This document shows, piece by piece, positions 46,555 through 60,700 of a DNA stretch of 64,000 bases. How positions within the stretch are numbered: the first letter of the stretch is position 1; every line of letters starts with the position of its first letter. The notes below the pieces were generated by a model. That model made no database searches and was not told where the DNA came from. It saw only the letters and a list, made by a program, of their open reading frames with translations. Where the stretch lies: contig NC_058159.1 in assembly GCF_020080835.1 (NCBI RefSeq), forward strand, positions 558,001-622,000, in the 5' to 3' direction. The translations under genes and the position numbers were made by a program. Source of the DNA: Cotesia glomerata (Eukaryota; Arthropoda; Insecta; Hymenoptera; Braconidae).

Positions 46555-49500
46555 TGAGGTGGAGCTGGCGACGAGTCGTCGACTCCACTCGCTCAGCGCC
46601 TCTACTGTTAAACTATCTTCCATTTTTTAATTTATCCGTAGTATCTAAACTTACTCTCCTATGTGGATAAATCTTTAATTCGAAAATGTGAACCCAACCG
46701 GGCTCGAATCCTCGGGGATTCTGCACAGGCCGATCCGAGTAAGGAATCGTGCGCTGTCAATCCTTAATAATTAAATAATAATAATTGTAAATTATAAATT
46801 GAAAAAATTTGTGCTCCAATCCAATAAGTTAACAAAAAAGTGTCAGCTTTTTCGAAGCAAGGATTAATTAATTAATTAATTAATATTGTGCCGAAAATTG
46901 AAATATTTATTTTAAAAAAATAATATTATTTTTACACTAAAAATAAGACTGATTTTTGGAGTCTTGCTGGAGGTGTGTTTACCACGAGACTGTCGGTGCT
47001 GTACGATGTCTATGCACGAGTGGACGGGTGCGTAAACGTCAGTGCATTATCATGTGATAATGTGTACGTAATAATATGATGATTTAAGTGTTAAGATTAT
47101 CCTCACACGTTTTTAGTTTGCAAATAATGAAAATGAAGTTAGCCAAAATTTATGGAATTTTTTTATGGAAAATATTTCAATTAACCCTTCGTTGGTCGCG
47201 CTTTTTTTAGTTTCTCCCTCGCACTATAGCGAGTCTTCTATAAGTTGAGTAGTTGTTAGGCGGCGATTCGCTCATAGCGCGACCAGCAAAGGGTTAAACA
47301 ATTGAAAACAAAAATTACACATGTAAAAAACTTTAAAAAGTATAAGTGCAATTTTTTAAAAACATTCTTTTAGTTGTAATTTAATTAATAAAAAAAATCA
47401 AAAATTTTTAGACCTCTGGTAACTTCAGTGTCAATGAAAATACATCAATATCATGTGTAATTTTCAATTTATTATAATTATAATGATAATTTTATTAATT
47501 AATTATCATTATTGAGTAAATCTTATCTAAAGAGGATTTTACTACGAGATTTTCTCTAGAATTTGTAGAATTTAACTGGAACATTCTACTGAATGAGAAA
47601 AAATAGTTGATAAATCATAACTTAAATCTACGGCCGCCATTTTTTTTACCAATATTGCTTGGCTTGTCGATAGATTATTGATTCGTCTGGACGTTTAATA
47701 CTAGGTGCTCCAATTGAAACGTATTTTATTATAAAAACACACCCTAACATTACCAACATGTGCGAAATATTTAATTACGTTGAACACATGTCCACTAGTC
47801 ATGTCAAATTGAAGGTCAAAGGTTCACGATAATTTGTGTTTTTTGTTTATTCGATTGTTCTGCTTATTAACTTATATTATTGTTTTTTTTTAGATAAAAT
47901 ATTTCATTAAATATTAAATATTTAATAAAGAGTAGTCGGAGGTCAGTTGAGCGGTTGGATTGTGATTTATTTATTTACATGAAACGTGATCCAGTATACG
48001 TTAGTACTGTGTAAATTTTTCATAAGTTAACTTGCTCTAAGAATGATCAGTAGCCTTCGATTAGGGTCCTTGGCCTCTTAGGCAACAATCTGACGTCACG
48101 GTCATCAAGTGTAAAGGATTTTTTTAAAAATTTTCTAGTACCTGCTTTGTTAACTGTTGATCTTTCAATAGGATTAATTTTTTGTAATGATAATAAAAAA
48201 TATTGTGTTAAATACGGTCTACACAAAATTAGTGTTAAAATTCACTCTGTATTATTTTAACACAAAGTTAATGTTATTTTAAATGAAAATGAAGTTAGCC
48301 GACATTACTAAATTTTTAGAAATTTTTTATTGAAAAAATTTTAATTAAAAAATTAAAAAAAAAATTTTCACATGTAAAAAACTTTAAAAACTATAAGTGC
48401 AATTTTTTAGAAATATCTTTTTAGTTGTAATTTAATTAATAAAAAAAATAAAAAATTTTTAGACGTCTGCTAACTATAATACTAAAGTTAGCCGACGTTT
48501 TAAATTTTTTTTCATTTATTAAATTACAACTAAAAAATATTTTTAAAAAATTGCATATGTAGTTTTTAAAATTTTTTTTTTTAATTTTTTTGTAATGATT
48601 TTTTCAATAAAAAAAAATTCTAAAAATTTTTAAATGTCGGCTAACTTAATTCTCATCTGCTAACTTCAGTGTCATTATTTTAACACAAAGTGTGCTCAAA
48701 TTAACACTAATTTTGTGTGGACCGTATTTAACACAGAAATTGTGTTGATTTTACACAATATTTTTATTTAATAATTTAAAAATAGAGGTTTTTTCGTGTT
48801 TTTACCCTGTTGGAATTGAATTTTTCGTTAGATTTATGAAATAACTAAATGTGGAATTAATTAGTAATTTAGAAAGGTAATCAAGGAGAGAATTTTTGTT
48901 GGGAGTAAAAAATAATGGCTTTAGTTTTTGTTTGGTATAGTTTGTTATTTACTGGCGGTTATAGAGGTCAGCTAGACACTGAGTATGGAATGTCTGTACT
49001 GGTGTTTCATGTTCTTTACTTTACTTTGTTAGTGTTCTTTGATGCTGGTATTTTTATATAAATTTATGGCTATTTTTTTGATCTCAAGAAGGTGATTGAT
49101 TAAATTAGACGTTATTTTTATTATTTTTCACTGCTTACAAAATATTTATCAAGAGAATTTAATTATTATTATTTAAAAGGTGTGCATACGTTTATAAAGT
49201 ATCTATTAAAAATATTTGTAATCGAGTTTATGGTTGGTTATGCGGCAAAACCTCTGGTGTTAGAGTTCGGTACTAGTTTTCTTGCTGATAGGCGGCTTCA
49301 TTTTATTTTGCATACGCAATTTGTTTATATCGTCGTTTATTCGAATAATGAGACCAAGTTGAACTTTGAGATGAAGAATAAAACGTTAATTTTAGTTATA
49401 AATAAGAGGCAAGGCTTTATTAGTTTCATGTTTTTCCGGCTTTGAATTAAGGTGCTCTCACAATTTGTGTAGTAAGACACTGGGATTGAAATTTTTTAAA

Positions 49501-52500
49501 TAAAAACTAGCATTACTGTTTTTTAAGTTATCTTAATTGTAATAGTACATAGTGGTAACTCAGGATTGAATTATTGATGCAAAGTAGGTTGGCTAAAAAA
49601 TTTCGGCAAGTTAAAAAAACTTCAATTTACTGTAAAGATAACTGTCAACTTTTAAAAGTGTTGAGTAATTTTGCACGCCCTAAATTTAAACCGTTATTCA
49701 ATGTACTCTACTCGATCCAGTGAATTTGCACTAATGAGTAGATTCATAATCATAATTTAAGAAGCTGCTCTGTATGAAATTTTAAAAACTTTAATTGAAA
49801 GCAGTCTTGAGTAGCATTGACTATTTGAGTCGGATTTTAGTTACTAAAAGTTAGAAAGAATTTTTTAGATGAGAAGCTGAGATTTATAAATTATAAAAGC
49901 GACGTACTAATTACAAAAAAGCGTTGGCGTAAAAATTTTTAGTACTACACACAGAAAACAAATTTCTTGTGCCAAGAAAATTTAAAAAAAAACAAAAGTT
50001 ATTTTGGAGCAAGAAGAAATTTTCTTGGCTTAAGAAACTTTGACTTCATTCAAGAAATTTTCAATCTTGCTCAATAATTTCTTGAGCCAAGAAAATTTAC
50101 ATTCCAGTCAAGAATTTTTTTTTCAGTACTAGAATTGCTAAAAAGTTAATTAATTTAAAATTGATGTACTCGGACAATCTTTATATTATGATGAATAATA
50201 AACTTGACTATGGTTTTCATCTTATTATAAAAACGGGTCCCATCTCTTTCTTTTGCTGCATCGAGAGAAATCGCACTATCTTTGTTGCACTTACAACAGC
50301 AATTGCCGATTCATTTTCTTTGAAACAAATGAAAATTTTGCAACAAAAAAACGATCTCTTAGAAAATAGATAATTAAATAAGCTATCGAGTATTAGAGCG
50401 TTTTTTCTAAAATTTTTCTTTGTTTTAAAAGAAATTCAGGAACCTAAAATAGCTGGAACCACCTCTAATGCTCTAAAATTTGACAAAATACTAATTTTTC
50501 TTTGAAAATTCTAAAATTTTTTTTTAGAAACTTCATCAAGTTCTGAAGCTTATTTCCCCCCTTAGGACGCTTACTTTATTGTGAGTAAGTTCAGAGAAAA
50601 GATTGGTAGAAAGGTGAAAACTCTGGATGGCAGATGTTGGAAGTATAAGGGGTGGTCAGGACTCAGGACAAAAATACCGGATTACGATGAAAGACAGGAA
50701 TACTTTCTGATATGAATTTCGGGATATATCAGATATCTTTTATATTATTAATTACTTTTAAGCAACAAGTAATTAGTAATTACTTGTTTTTATTTACAAG
50801 TAATTAGTTAATTTAGTAATTACTTTTAAGTAACAAGTTATTGTTATGTACTTATTTTTGTTAAGACATATGTTTCAGCTTATTGAAAAAATACTTCGAA
50901 ATTATTCTTAATTACTTTAGAGAGGTTAGTCACTAATATAGCAAATAGTGATGAGTCATTGCTAATAGTTAGCTTGCTTAATTTCACTTCTTTTGTCTCA
51001 GAAGTATCTGCCAATTCCTGTAGATGTCTCTAGCTTGTTGTGCTGTAGTACTTTAATCTATAGTCAAATATTCTGAAGAAATTAACCTAATTATTTAAAT
51101 TGGCTTCTGCCATTTTGATAATAGTCAGCCATTTTGTCGGAAGATTAGTGAATTCACAAATTACAAGCCCACCTGATTCTTTTCTCACAATAATATTAAC
51201 CTTTATGACATAAATATCGAAGCAAAGATTTAATCATTACCATCAAGATTCTCTTAAACGCTTTAACCAGCCAACAAAAAAAAATTGGTGTGCAGAAAAT
51301 ATTTTAGCAGATAAAAAATCTCTTTGCAAACAAGTTTGCAATTGATAATACTGAAAAATATTTTCAAAAAAACTATGTAGGCAGAAAAAAATTTATCAAA
51401 GAACCATATTTTTGTGAATGATTGCACAAACTTTTTATGCAAACACAATCTGCATGCAACATAGTTTAATTCAAAAAACCTGAAAACCGGTTGACCCTGC
51501 AGGCAATCAGAAATTTTTGAAAAGCCATGACTTTTAAATACGTCGTTTGATTAAAAATCAAACGTTCAATTTTCTTAGCGGGAAGTTAAAAAAAGAACTA
51601 TGAATAAAATACAATAAAGTTTTAATGATAGTTAAAAGTTTGATATGAATCATTTGGAAATTATTTATGACCACTATGGTCATCGAATTTCTCCAGCCCT
51701 TGTTACATAGTTTCTGTTTCCGGTATTTTTATTATTAATGAAACTAATCGTGTTACTAATTTATTATATTTTCCATACCCGATCAAAGTATTGATTTTAT
51801 TAAACAAACTTTGAGTTGAATTGAATCACATTTAAGTATGTATTGAAATTGTTATAATTTATGGTTGATTGGCACTTTATTAAATTATAAATATTCCTCA
51901 AAGATACATTAGTAAGTCATTTAAATAAATCCTCCGTTACAGAAGAATTAAATTAAATTTTGATGTATTTATAATTAAAACTCTGACCTGGATACATTTA
52001 ACCAATATTTAAATGTTTAAAAATAACTTGAATATTTACCAAATTTTGGGTATTAAATGTTTCTTTTTTTTGTTGCCTATTGCAGGGACTTTTGACGAGG
52101 TACCTGTTAAACAAGAGCGTCCAGATGAAGCGGAAATCCGGGAATTGGCTGCCAAAATGGTGGAAGCAAACAAGGCGAAAATGCAGTCAATGCCTGCACC
52201 GCCGGTAAGACCTGCTAATAATAATTTACCGGGAGGTCAAACCGGGATACTTGGTTATTTAACCCGTAAACCAGTTGAGGGAACTGGAGCTGGAGCAGCA
52301 GCACAACCAGCAGCCGCTAAATCTCCATCAAAGGATCAAGATGGTAAAGTGCCACTTGATGATGAAAGCCAGCGGGGTAGATTTGGCTGGGTGTCGTTTG
52401 AAAAAGTTCACATACCTTATATATTTCGCGGTAGTGAAAAATATTGTGCTGTTAGGATACTTGAGGCCAAGCTACTAAATAAGTACCTGAATTATCTTCA

Positions 52501-55500
52501 CTCAGATATTTACAGTTGTACATGTATTAAAAGTTACTTTATAACTGAAGCGGAGAGTAAATTATTAAATGAAATAAATAACAAACATTGTGAAAATCAA
52601 TTTGGTAAAGAACAATTTACAACTAGAGATTTAGTAGTGCGTTTATCTGATGCTAGAGAATTTTACACATTTTTAGATGTATGTTATACTAAATTAACAA
52701 GTAACAGTGTTATCGGAAATAATAGTGGTAATAATAATGGACATAATAAAAATGATAAATGCGGATTTATACGTATTAACAAAGAATCTGTTGTTCCATA
52801 CACAATAAAAGATAATTTAAAATACGTACCGTTATTTTATTTTGAAGGTGAAACGGACAATTTAAAATTAAAAGCCGAAAAATTAGAAGGCTGGGACTTG
52901 TCTTATTTAAAATTTTGTTGTAAAGTACAGGGTATACGTAATGAATTATTTGCTAGTGAAACATGTTCTGTTATAAGTTTAACTGATATTAAAAGTTATT
53001 TTCCACCTGGTACTGGCTTTGAAGACTATTGGCCTAGTAAAGTTATGGACTCACAGCTATTTGTTAATGGAAAAAGTGGCGCTAGTGCTGGTGGATGGAC
53101 CAAACAACCACCCGCACCACCGGCTAATATTATTAACAAACAATTACAAAATAATTCAACCGGTAAATCCTCCGCGCAATTGACATCAAGATCGTCCGCT
53201 GGTTTGCAAAATATCCCACGCAATAGTCCTGCTAATGCAACCACCTTACAGCCAGTTAATCAGTCATCAAGATCTGCTGTTACAACCCATCCAGCTCATG
53301 TATCTTCTAACTCTTTGTCTGCAAATGCAAGATCTACTGTTGCTAATAATAATGCTCAAAATATGCTCGGTTCATTAACGACTGTTAATGGATGGACTGG
53401 ATTAGTTGGTGGACAACCAGCCTTCCAAACTGCTATTGTACCTCAATCAAACGCCGTTATTAGGATGACTAATTCAGCGCTTATACATAATGTGAGTTTT
53501 ATTCATTTCTTTATTTATCATCAATGTTCTTTATCATTTTAGCTTGAAAATTTAATGGTAATGATTATCATCTAGAGCTTTTAAACTATTGATAGGATTT
53601 ACTTCTATTTAATAAGATTTAGTAACAGATATTAAATGATTTAGTAATAAACCTTTCATTACCAAATATTTAGTAATAGGTACTAAATTATTTATTAAAA
53701 CCCATTTAGTTCTACCAGATAAATATAAATAGTATTTAACAAATCGTTTATTGGTATCAAAGAAATTAATTTTTTAACTAATTTTAGCGTATTACCTAAC
53801 TTTTTAACTTCAAATAAATGAAAATAATTAAAATAAATAGTTTTAAGTAAAAATATAACGTATTATAAAGAAAAGAGTCTTATTAAATTAGATTTTTTTG
53901 TTTGAGACATTTATAAAATTTAAAACTAAAGTTTTTAACTTATCAATAATAGACTAATTGAAAAATGTAAACACTAATAGAAGGATTTAGTTCTATTTAA
54001 TAAGATTTAGTAACGGATACTAAATGATTTAGTAACAAACCTTTCATTATCAAATATTTAGTAATAGGTACTGAATCATTTATTAAAACCCATTTAGTTC
54101 TTTCAGATAAATATTTAGTAGTATTTAACAAATGATTTATTGGTAATCAATAAATCGTTTATTCGTATCAAAGAAATTAATTTTTTAACTAATTTTAGCG
54201 TGTAACCTAACTTTTTAACTTGAAATAAATCAAAATAATTAAAATAAATAATTTTCCGTAAAAATATATAAGGTATTATAAAGAAAAGAATCTCATTAAA
54301 TTATATTTTTTTGTTTTAGACATTTATAAAATTTAAAATTAAACAAGTTTTTAACATACTAGAATTCAAATTTGCGCGCGCCTTTACTATAGAGTTTGCA
54401 TATATTTTCATGCATATGATATATTCGACCAATCACATCACGAATAGATTGGTTTCACATACATTTCATCTCAATTTTATTATGGGACTAGAATTCAAAT
54501 TTGCGCGCGCAAGCGCGCGCCTCATATTTATGGTCATGATATATTTATGTGTAGTTTATGTATATTATATTCACTTTCAACCAATCAGAATGAGAATAAA
54601 TATTTTCAACCAATCACATCACGAATAAATTGGTTTCACATACATTTCATCTCAATTTTATTATGGGATCAATTATTATGGGATCAATAATAGACTAATT
54701 GAAAAATGTATATTAAACTCCACTGAGAAAAGACATAAATAGAAACCATTTATTGGGAGTATGTGTGTTTTCAAAGGGAAGATAAATCTCCCAAAATCGA
54801 GCTGAATAAAATAATCTAAGTCAGTTAATAGGTTATGTATCGCATAAACATTGGAATTAAAGCGTAGCCATCTACTGACAATACTTACCAAATAAATATT
54901 TAGTACCTGTTACTAAATATTATTTGGTGGAAATAAATATTTATTTGCATGTAATAAGGCTTTGTTCATATAAAGAAATCATTTATTAAACTGTAACAAA
55001 TAATATTGATGGGTTCAAAATATTTGTTTCTTCCAAATCAATGAATAAAAATTTTGTTACTAAATCAGTTTAGTACTCCGTACTAAATCCTTCTATCAGT
55101 GTAATTATTAAAAATATAATTTTTATCACCAAGAATTCATTGATTCAATTCAAAAGTTTCAATTATAAATTGTATAGATTAATGGTAGAAATTCAGTATA
55201 TTGTTTATACCACACACCTTTAGTTCGAAGAGCGTTGGTTTGTTCCGTACTAACCTCAAAATTGGGTTATCGATTCCGTCAAATTAAATCAGATATAAAA
55301 TTTACAGTTTACACTCAAATGACATAATAAGGACACTTGCAAATATTAGTATTTAATTATAAAATGTGATATAATTTTCAATTGATTAATTACGATGTTC
55401 ATACAAAAATAGTTGTCCTATATACTTCTACGTTATTCGGTTAAATAAAGATTAATTTTCATGCATTTGAATATTCAAAAAGTTCAGATTATTCTTGAGA

Positions 55501-57668
55501 ACATCGTTCGATCACCGAAAGGTGACGCGTTAGAATGAGAATTAGTATGTTTATATCAAATGTTACATAACTTTTCGTGAATAAGAAAAATATTCTTAAA
55601 GTTATGATCAAGCGGTTAGAGAAAGTATGTTTTTTTGTAAAAACTTGAGGAAAAGAGTCTTAATGGAGTAAAGTTTTAAAAAACCGTAATTTTTAAAACG
55701 CTGACTACGGTTGTGTAACAATAGATGATAACTATTATCAACGTCGTAATAATTATTATAATCACTCTCTTTCTTCGAAATAATTATAATTGTTCCATAT
55801 AGAGAATTTCTTAAGAAAAATTGTCGAGTAAATTTAAATAATTCAAAGTAATATCAAATTTTTGTAAAAGTTACTTTACATTAAAATCTAAAATAATTTT
55901 TTTCACAAAGAATTCAATTCAGTAGAATCGATTTTTAATTTGCAGGTGGAAAATTTCTAAAAGGAAAATAAGTTACGTAATTAGGTCACACTGTCAATAT
56001 TTGATCGTATTCATCTAATTTTTATTCAACGATCTTTATTTTTTGCTTCCAATGTACCATTGTCTTGAATCCACCAATTTACAGTAAAATTGAACGGTTG
56101 AAATTTTATTCAAAGCTTTAAAGTGATGCAATTAACCTCAATATTCGGAAAATTTTAGCTTCTGTTAAATATTTCATCAAACGGAGAAAAACTAACTCTC
56201 ATTATATGGCAAGTTATTTAAATTCAACTACAGATCAAATAAAAATTTAATTATACGGTGTTTACTTTGACCAGTAGAGCTAATTCTCATTACTGACTGA
56301 AAAAAGCTAACTTTGGAAATTAAAGTCAGGTTTATTTAAACTTGGAATAATTTATCAAGTAGATCAATTAAATATTTTTATACCAAAGTTCTCTTCCTGT
56401 AGGTAATATTTATCATATCAATAACTGTAATTTTACATTCAAAATTCATGTTCCCCATGATATGTGGGTATTTATTTATGCTCTATAAATGTCATATCTT
56501 CAAATTAGAAAGATATAACCATCCATAACAAAGTACATACACATATTATAACAACTTATGTATAACTTCTTATGGTTATACATCAAAATTAGTAATATGG
56601 ATATGTATGTCTGACTATAACCATTTATTTCTTGTTACTCTATAGTTATAAATTATAATAATACAAATTTGATCTACATATGTATGGTATACACTGAGAA
56701 AAAAAATTTCTTTTGAAAAAAATTAGCAATGTTTTAAAAATATTAATTTGTTTAAAATTTTCAATATTTTTAGTTTTTTAGTGGAAGAAATAGAAATTTT
56801 TTTCTAGTAATCTTTGTTGTTGTTTGTTGAAAAAAAGTTTTTTTATTTGGAAAAAAATAATTTTAAATAGACAACTTGCAAATTTTGTATCTAAAATTGT
56901 TGAAATTTACTGCAAGAAAAATTATTTCTTCAGCTAATAAATAAAATTGTTGAAAGATTTGAACAAATTAATTTCTTATTACAAAGTATATTTTTTTTTT
57001 TTAAATTAGATAGCTCTAAGATGATAATCTATGCTATTAATTTTTGATCCAAGTATCTATTTAAGGGTATCATAAATTTACGTTTCAAAAATATCATAAA
57101 TAAGGAGCAAAATGTAATTGAAATTGTTAATGCAGTAGTTTTAATAAAAGTTAAAGTTTATTTTCACAACAGTATATCTTTTGATCTAGGCTTATCAACA
57201 ACCATCAAGAAGTAGAGCTGGAGGCAACGGTACTGCAGTACCTGGACAATATCCATCTTATCCAGTTACAACAATCCAAACAATTCCGCAAGCACAACCG
57301 ACTTTGCGAGCAACTGCGCACTCAAACCAACCTAATCTTGGGTAAATTTTTGATTAATATATTCTATCTATTCTTCTTTCATACTCATTAGTTTGTTTAC
57401 GAAAAAAAGAGAAAAAAATGTTTTTATTGTAGCAATGCGCAGCTACCTAGCTATATTTGTTCTGTAATAAATCACTTTTTGTTTGATTTACTTTTTAAGA
57501 AAAACGTTAGAGCACTTTTAGCGGTATAGTAGTTCGAGCTATTAAAAACAGATGGCGTAAGGATAAGTTTTGTTCTCGTTAGTAAAGTTTTTATTACTTG
57601 TACTAAAGTTACGGATGACTTTTTTTTTTTAATTACAATTTATAGTTTGGTTAATGGTTAAGCCAATT

Positions 57669-57715
<47 letters not shown>

Positions 57716-60700
57716 TAGATAGTCATTATTATTAATCTAAGCCGAATACTCCTGATTAAAATTCTTGAAGAATGACTAATTTTTGATTATTACTTCTTCA
57801 CCATAATATTTTATCGGTATGAGGTCTCATACCATCAGGGAAAAATTTAGGTGAAATTCACAATTAAAATTCGTTTATCGACAATTATTGTTAGAGAAAG
57901 ATGTAATTTTTACTCAGTGTAACTTTTTCAGTAACTGAAAAAATAATTCAGACAGCCCAGACCAGGACTCGAACCTGGATCTTTTGGTTACGCGCCAAAT
58001 GCTCTACCAGTTAAGCTATCTGAAACACTGTCCGTAAATATTAAAAGCCTTGGCCAAAAGAGATTTACTCAGTGGAACTTAATAGGTAACTGGAAGGTAG
58101 TTACGGACAGTGTTTCAGATAGCTTAACCGAGTCCTGGTCTGAGCTGTCTGAATTATTTTTTCAGTTACTGAAAAAGTTACACTGAGTAAAAATTACATC
58201 TTTCTCTAACAATAATTGTCGATAAACGAATTTTAATTGTGAATTTCACCTAAATTTTCTCTGATGGTATGAGACCTCGTACCGATAAAATATTATGGTG
58301 AAGAAGTAATAATCAAAAATTAGTTATTCTTCAAGAATTTGGATCGGGAGTATTCGGCTTAGAATAATAATAATAACTATCTATCTTTATCAATAAACAC
58401 CGATCTTCGAGTCAAATAAATAAATATATATATATATAGATATATTAAATACCTTAAATAATAATAATTATAATAAAATTATAAACGATTTTAAATAATT
58501 AATAACATTTAATAACTACTCCACAAGTTATGTAAGTTCTAATTTCCAAAATAATATTTGGATTAAAAATAATTTTTACGGTCGTTAAAAGGTTAAGGAC
58601 CAAAAGGTTAAATGTCAAAAGGCAAGAAAAAATAGTAAAGTTATTAATTAAAATTACACGCGGTGATAATATTGATGAAGTTATGTACTTTATAAATTGC
58701 TTTGAAAATAGAAAGAGTTATGTCAACTTTATGACATAATATAAATTAATAATGCAGGATAATCTTTAAATTAGATCTAAAAGAGTCAATAAGTTCTTAC
58801 CAATGCTGATTATTAATCAATTGATTAATTTATTAACCGGCTTTCTGAAATCAATAATTAATATATCATAAATAATTCTCAAAATTTTTCGTTTATATTG
58901 AACAAACGTATTAATTTTTTTCGATAAGTTATCATTAACATAATAATTTATTTAATATATTTATCGCACGATCGGTATTGAATCAAAAAGCATTGAAAAG
59001 CTTTACGTATAAAATTAATTTTATTCAAACATTGTGTAATTAGCATGTTATAATTACTTTAATTAATATAATAACAAAAGAGTATTTTTGGAAGTTTTCA
59101 ATCGATTAATTCGGTGTGCTTTATTAATAAAAAAATAGATACTACATTTAATGTTTGACCAAGTAATTAAAATTAAATAAATTGAGGTTTATTTGCTCAA
59201 AAAAAAAAAATTATTATTTATTTATAATTAAAATTTATTAATTATAAAAATCGAATCTTAACGTATCAAGTCTATAATAAAATTTTGTATGCAAATAGAG
59301 GAAAATATAAATATTTTATTGTAAAATATTTCATATCAAAATATAAAAAATAAATTTGCTTGGACAATATTTACCCACGATATTAAAATCTAAGATATTT
59401 TATTATTCAAAAGTTCCTGTTGATTATAAATGTCACGTTAGATTATTGCAAAAAAAAAAAAAATTATTTATCTGTCATATTTTTAAAAATTAATATGTAT
59501 AATACACGAACAGTATGAGTTTAATTTTAAAATTCTTTCTCATAAAATATTTCACCGGTAATATGCTGCGGAAGTTTTGAATTAAGATCGTGTTGAAAAC
59601 TATGCAAGATATAAAATTATTCGAAGCGTTTAAATTATTTTATTAAAAAACAAGCTTGTATTACTTTTTAATATTTAATACATAATTTATAATGAATATG
59701 CTAAAGTTTTTTCATTATAAAATAAAAGCTTGTTTTTTTTTTTTTTAATATCGCCAACGAGATTGAACTGTAGATTTTTCCGATTCAATACGAGTTGTGA
59801 TAACAAAATTTAATTAAATGATAAAAGTATTGCTACAGTAGTAAATATTTTTTTTATTTTTCAACGTTCGTATTTACTATTTGTTTGTGTACATATAGAG
59901 TCCTTGCTTTTTAAAATTAATAAAATTTCGATGCTGTTTAATTTTTAATTAAATTTAAAGAACAAAAATTTTTTGATTTTTTTTTAGTAGAATTTAGAGT
60001 ATTTATGCTGCTGGTTCTTTATTACTGTTATTATTAATTTTAATATAAATGCGATATAATGCAAATATAATATACGCCGCCTGGTGTTTTATGGATATAA
60101 TTAATTAATAAAATATGTAACTAGTAATTTGTAAAATTAAATTAATTATGATAATTTTAATTTGAATATTGTATGAAGTTCATGCGCAAAAATTTTTATT
60201 AAAATTATTATTTTCGCCAATAAAAATTAATTAATTCACTTATATTTTTAGTTATTCGCTCATAAAAAATCAGCAGTGTATTTACTGAATTATATTTAAA
60301 TATAAATGTCATTTCATGATGTTGATAAACAATTTTTAAATTTTATGACTTTTTTCAAGTATTGAAATGAAATTAAATGTAATTTAAACAAAAAAATCAA
60401 TTGTTAATGTGTTCAATTTAATATCAATTTAACAAATTATTAATTCGAAAGGACCGAATAAAAATTTACTAGTCATATTCCTAATAATAAACCAAACTCT
60501 GCTTTAATTAACTTACAATGTGAGGAAACAATTAAATTTTATGTTGTTAAGAGAAAAAAAAATATAAAATTTCAAAAGTTTAAGCGAAGATTCAAAACAA
60601 AAGTTATGCATTTTAAGCGATTTATATTGTAATTTTTTCATCTAAATGTTAATTTTCCGGTCATACATTTTCAATTATTATTACATAAAATTTTAAATCT

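Noticed and set aside
46696..46720. tRNA B-box-like GGCTCGAATCC
   Set aside because: No matching T stem, no A box at the right distance and no cloverleaf.
52013..52085. Upstream extension of the main exon (MFKNNLNIYQ ...)
   Set aside because: It crosses a polypyrimidine tract and a good AG acceptor, and exon 1 at 35,058 fits the phase, so this part is intron.
54676..54891. 71-codon minus-strand ORF inside the composite repeat
   Set aside because: Within repetitive intron DNA, no splice or family support.
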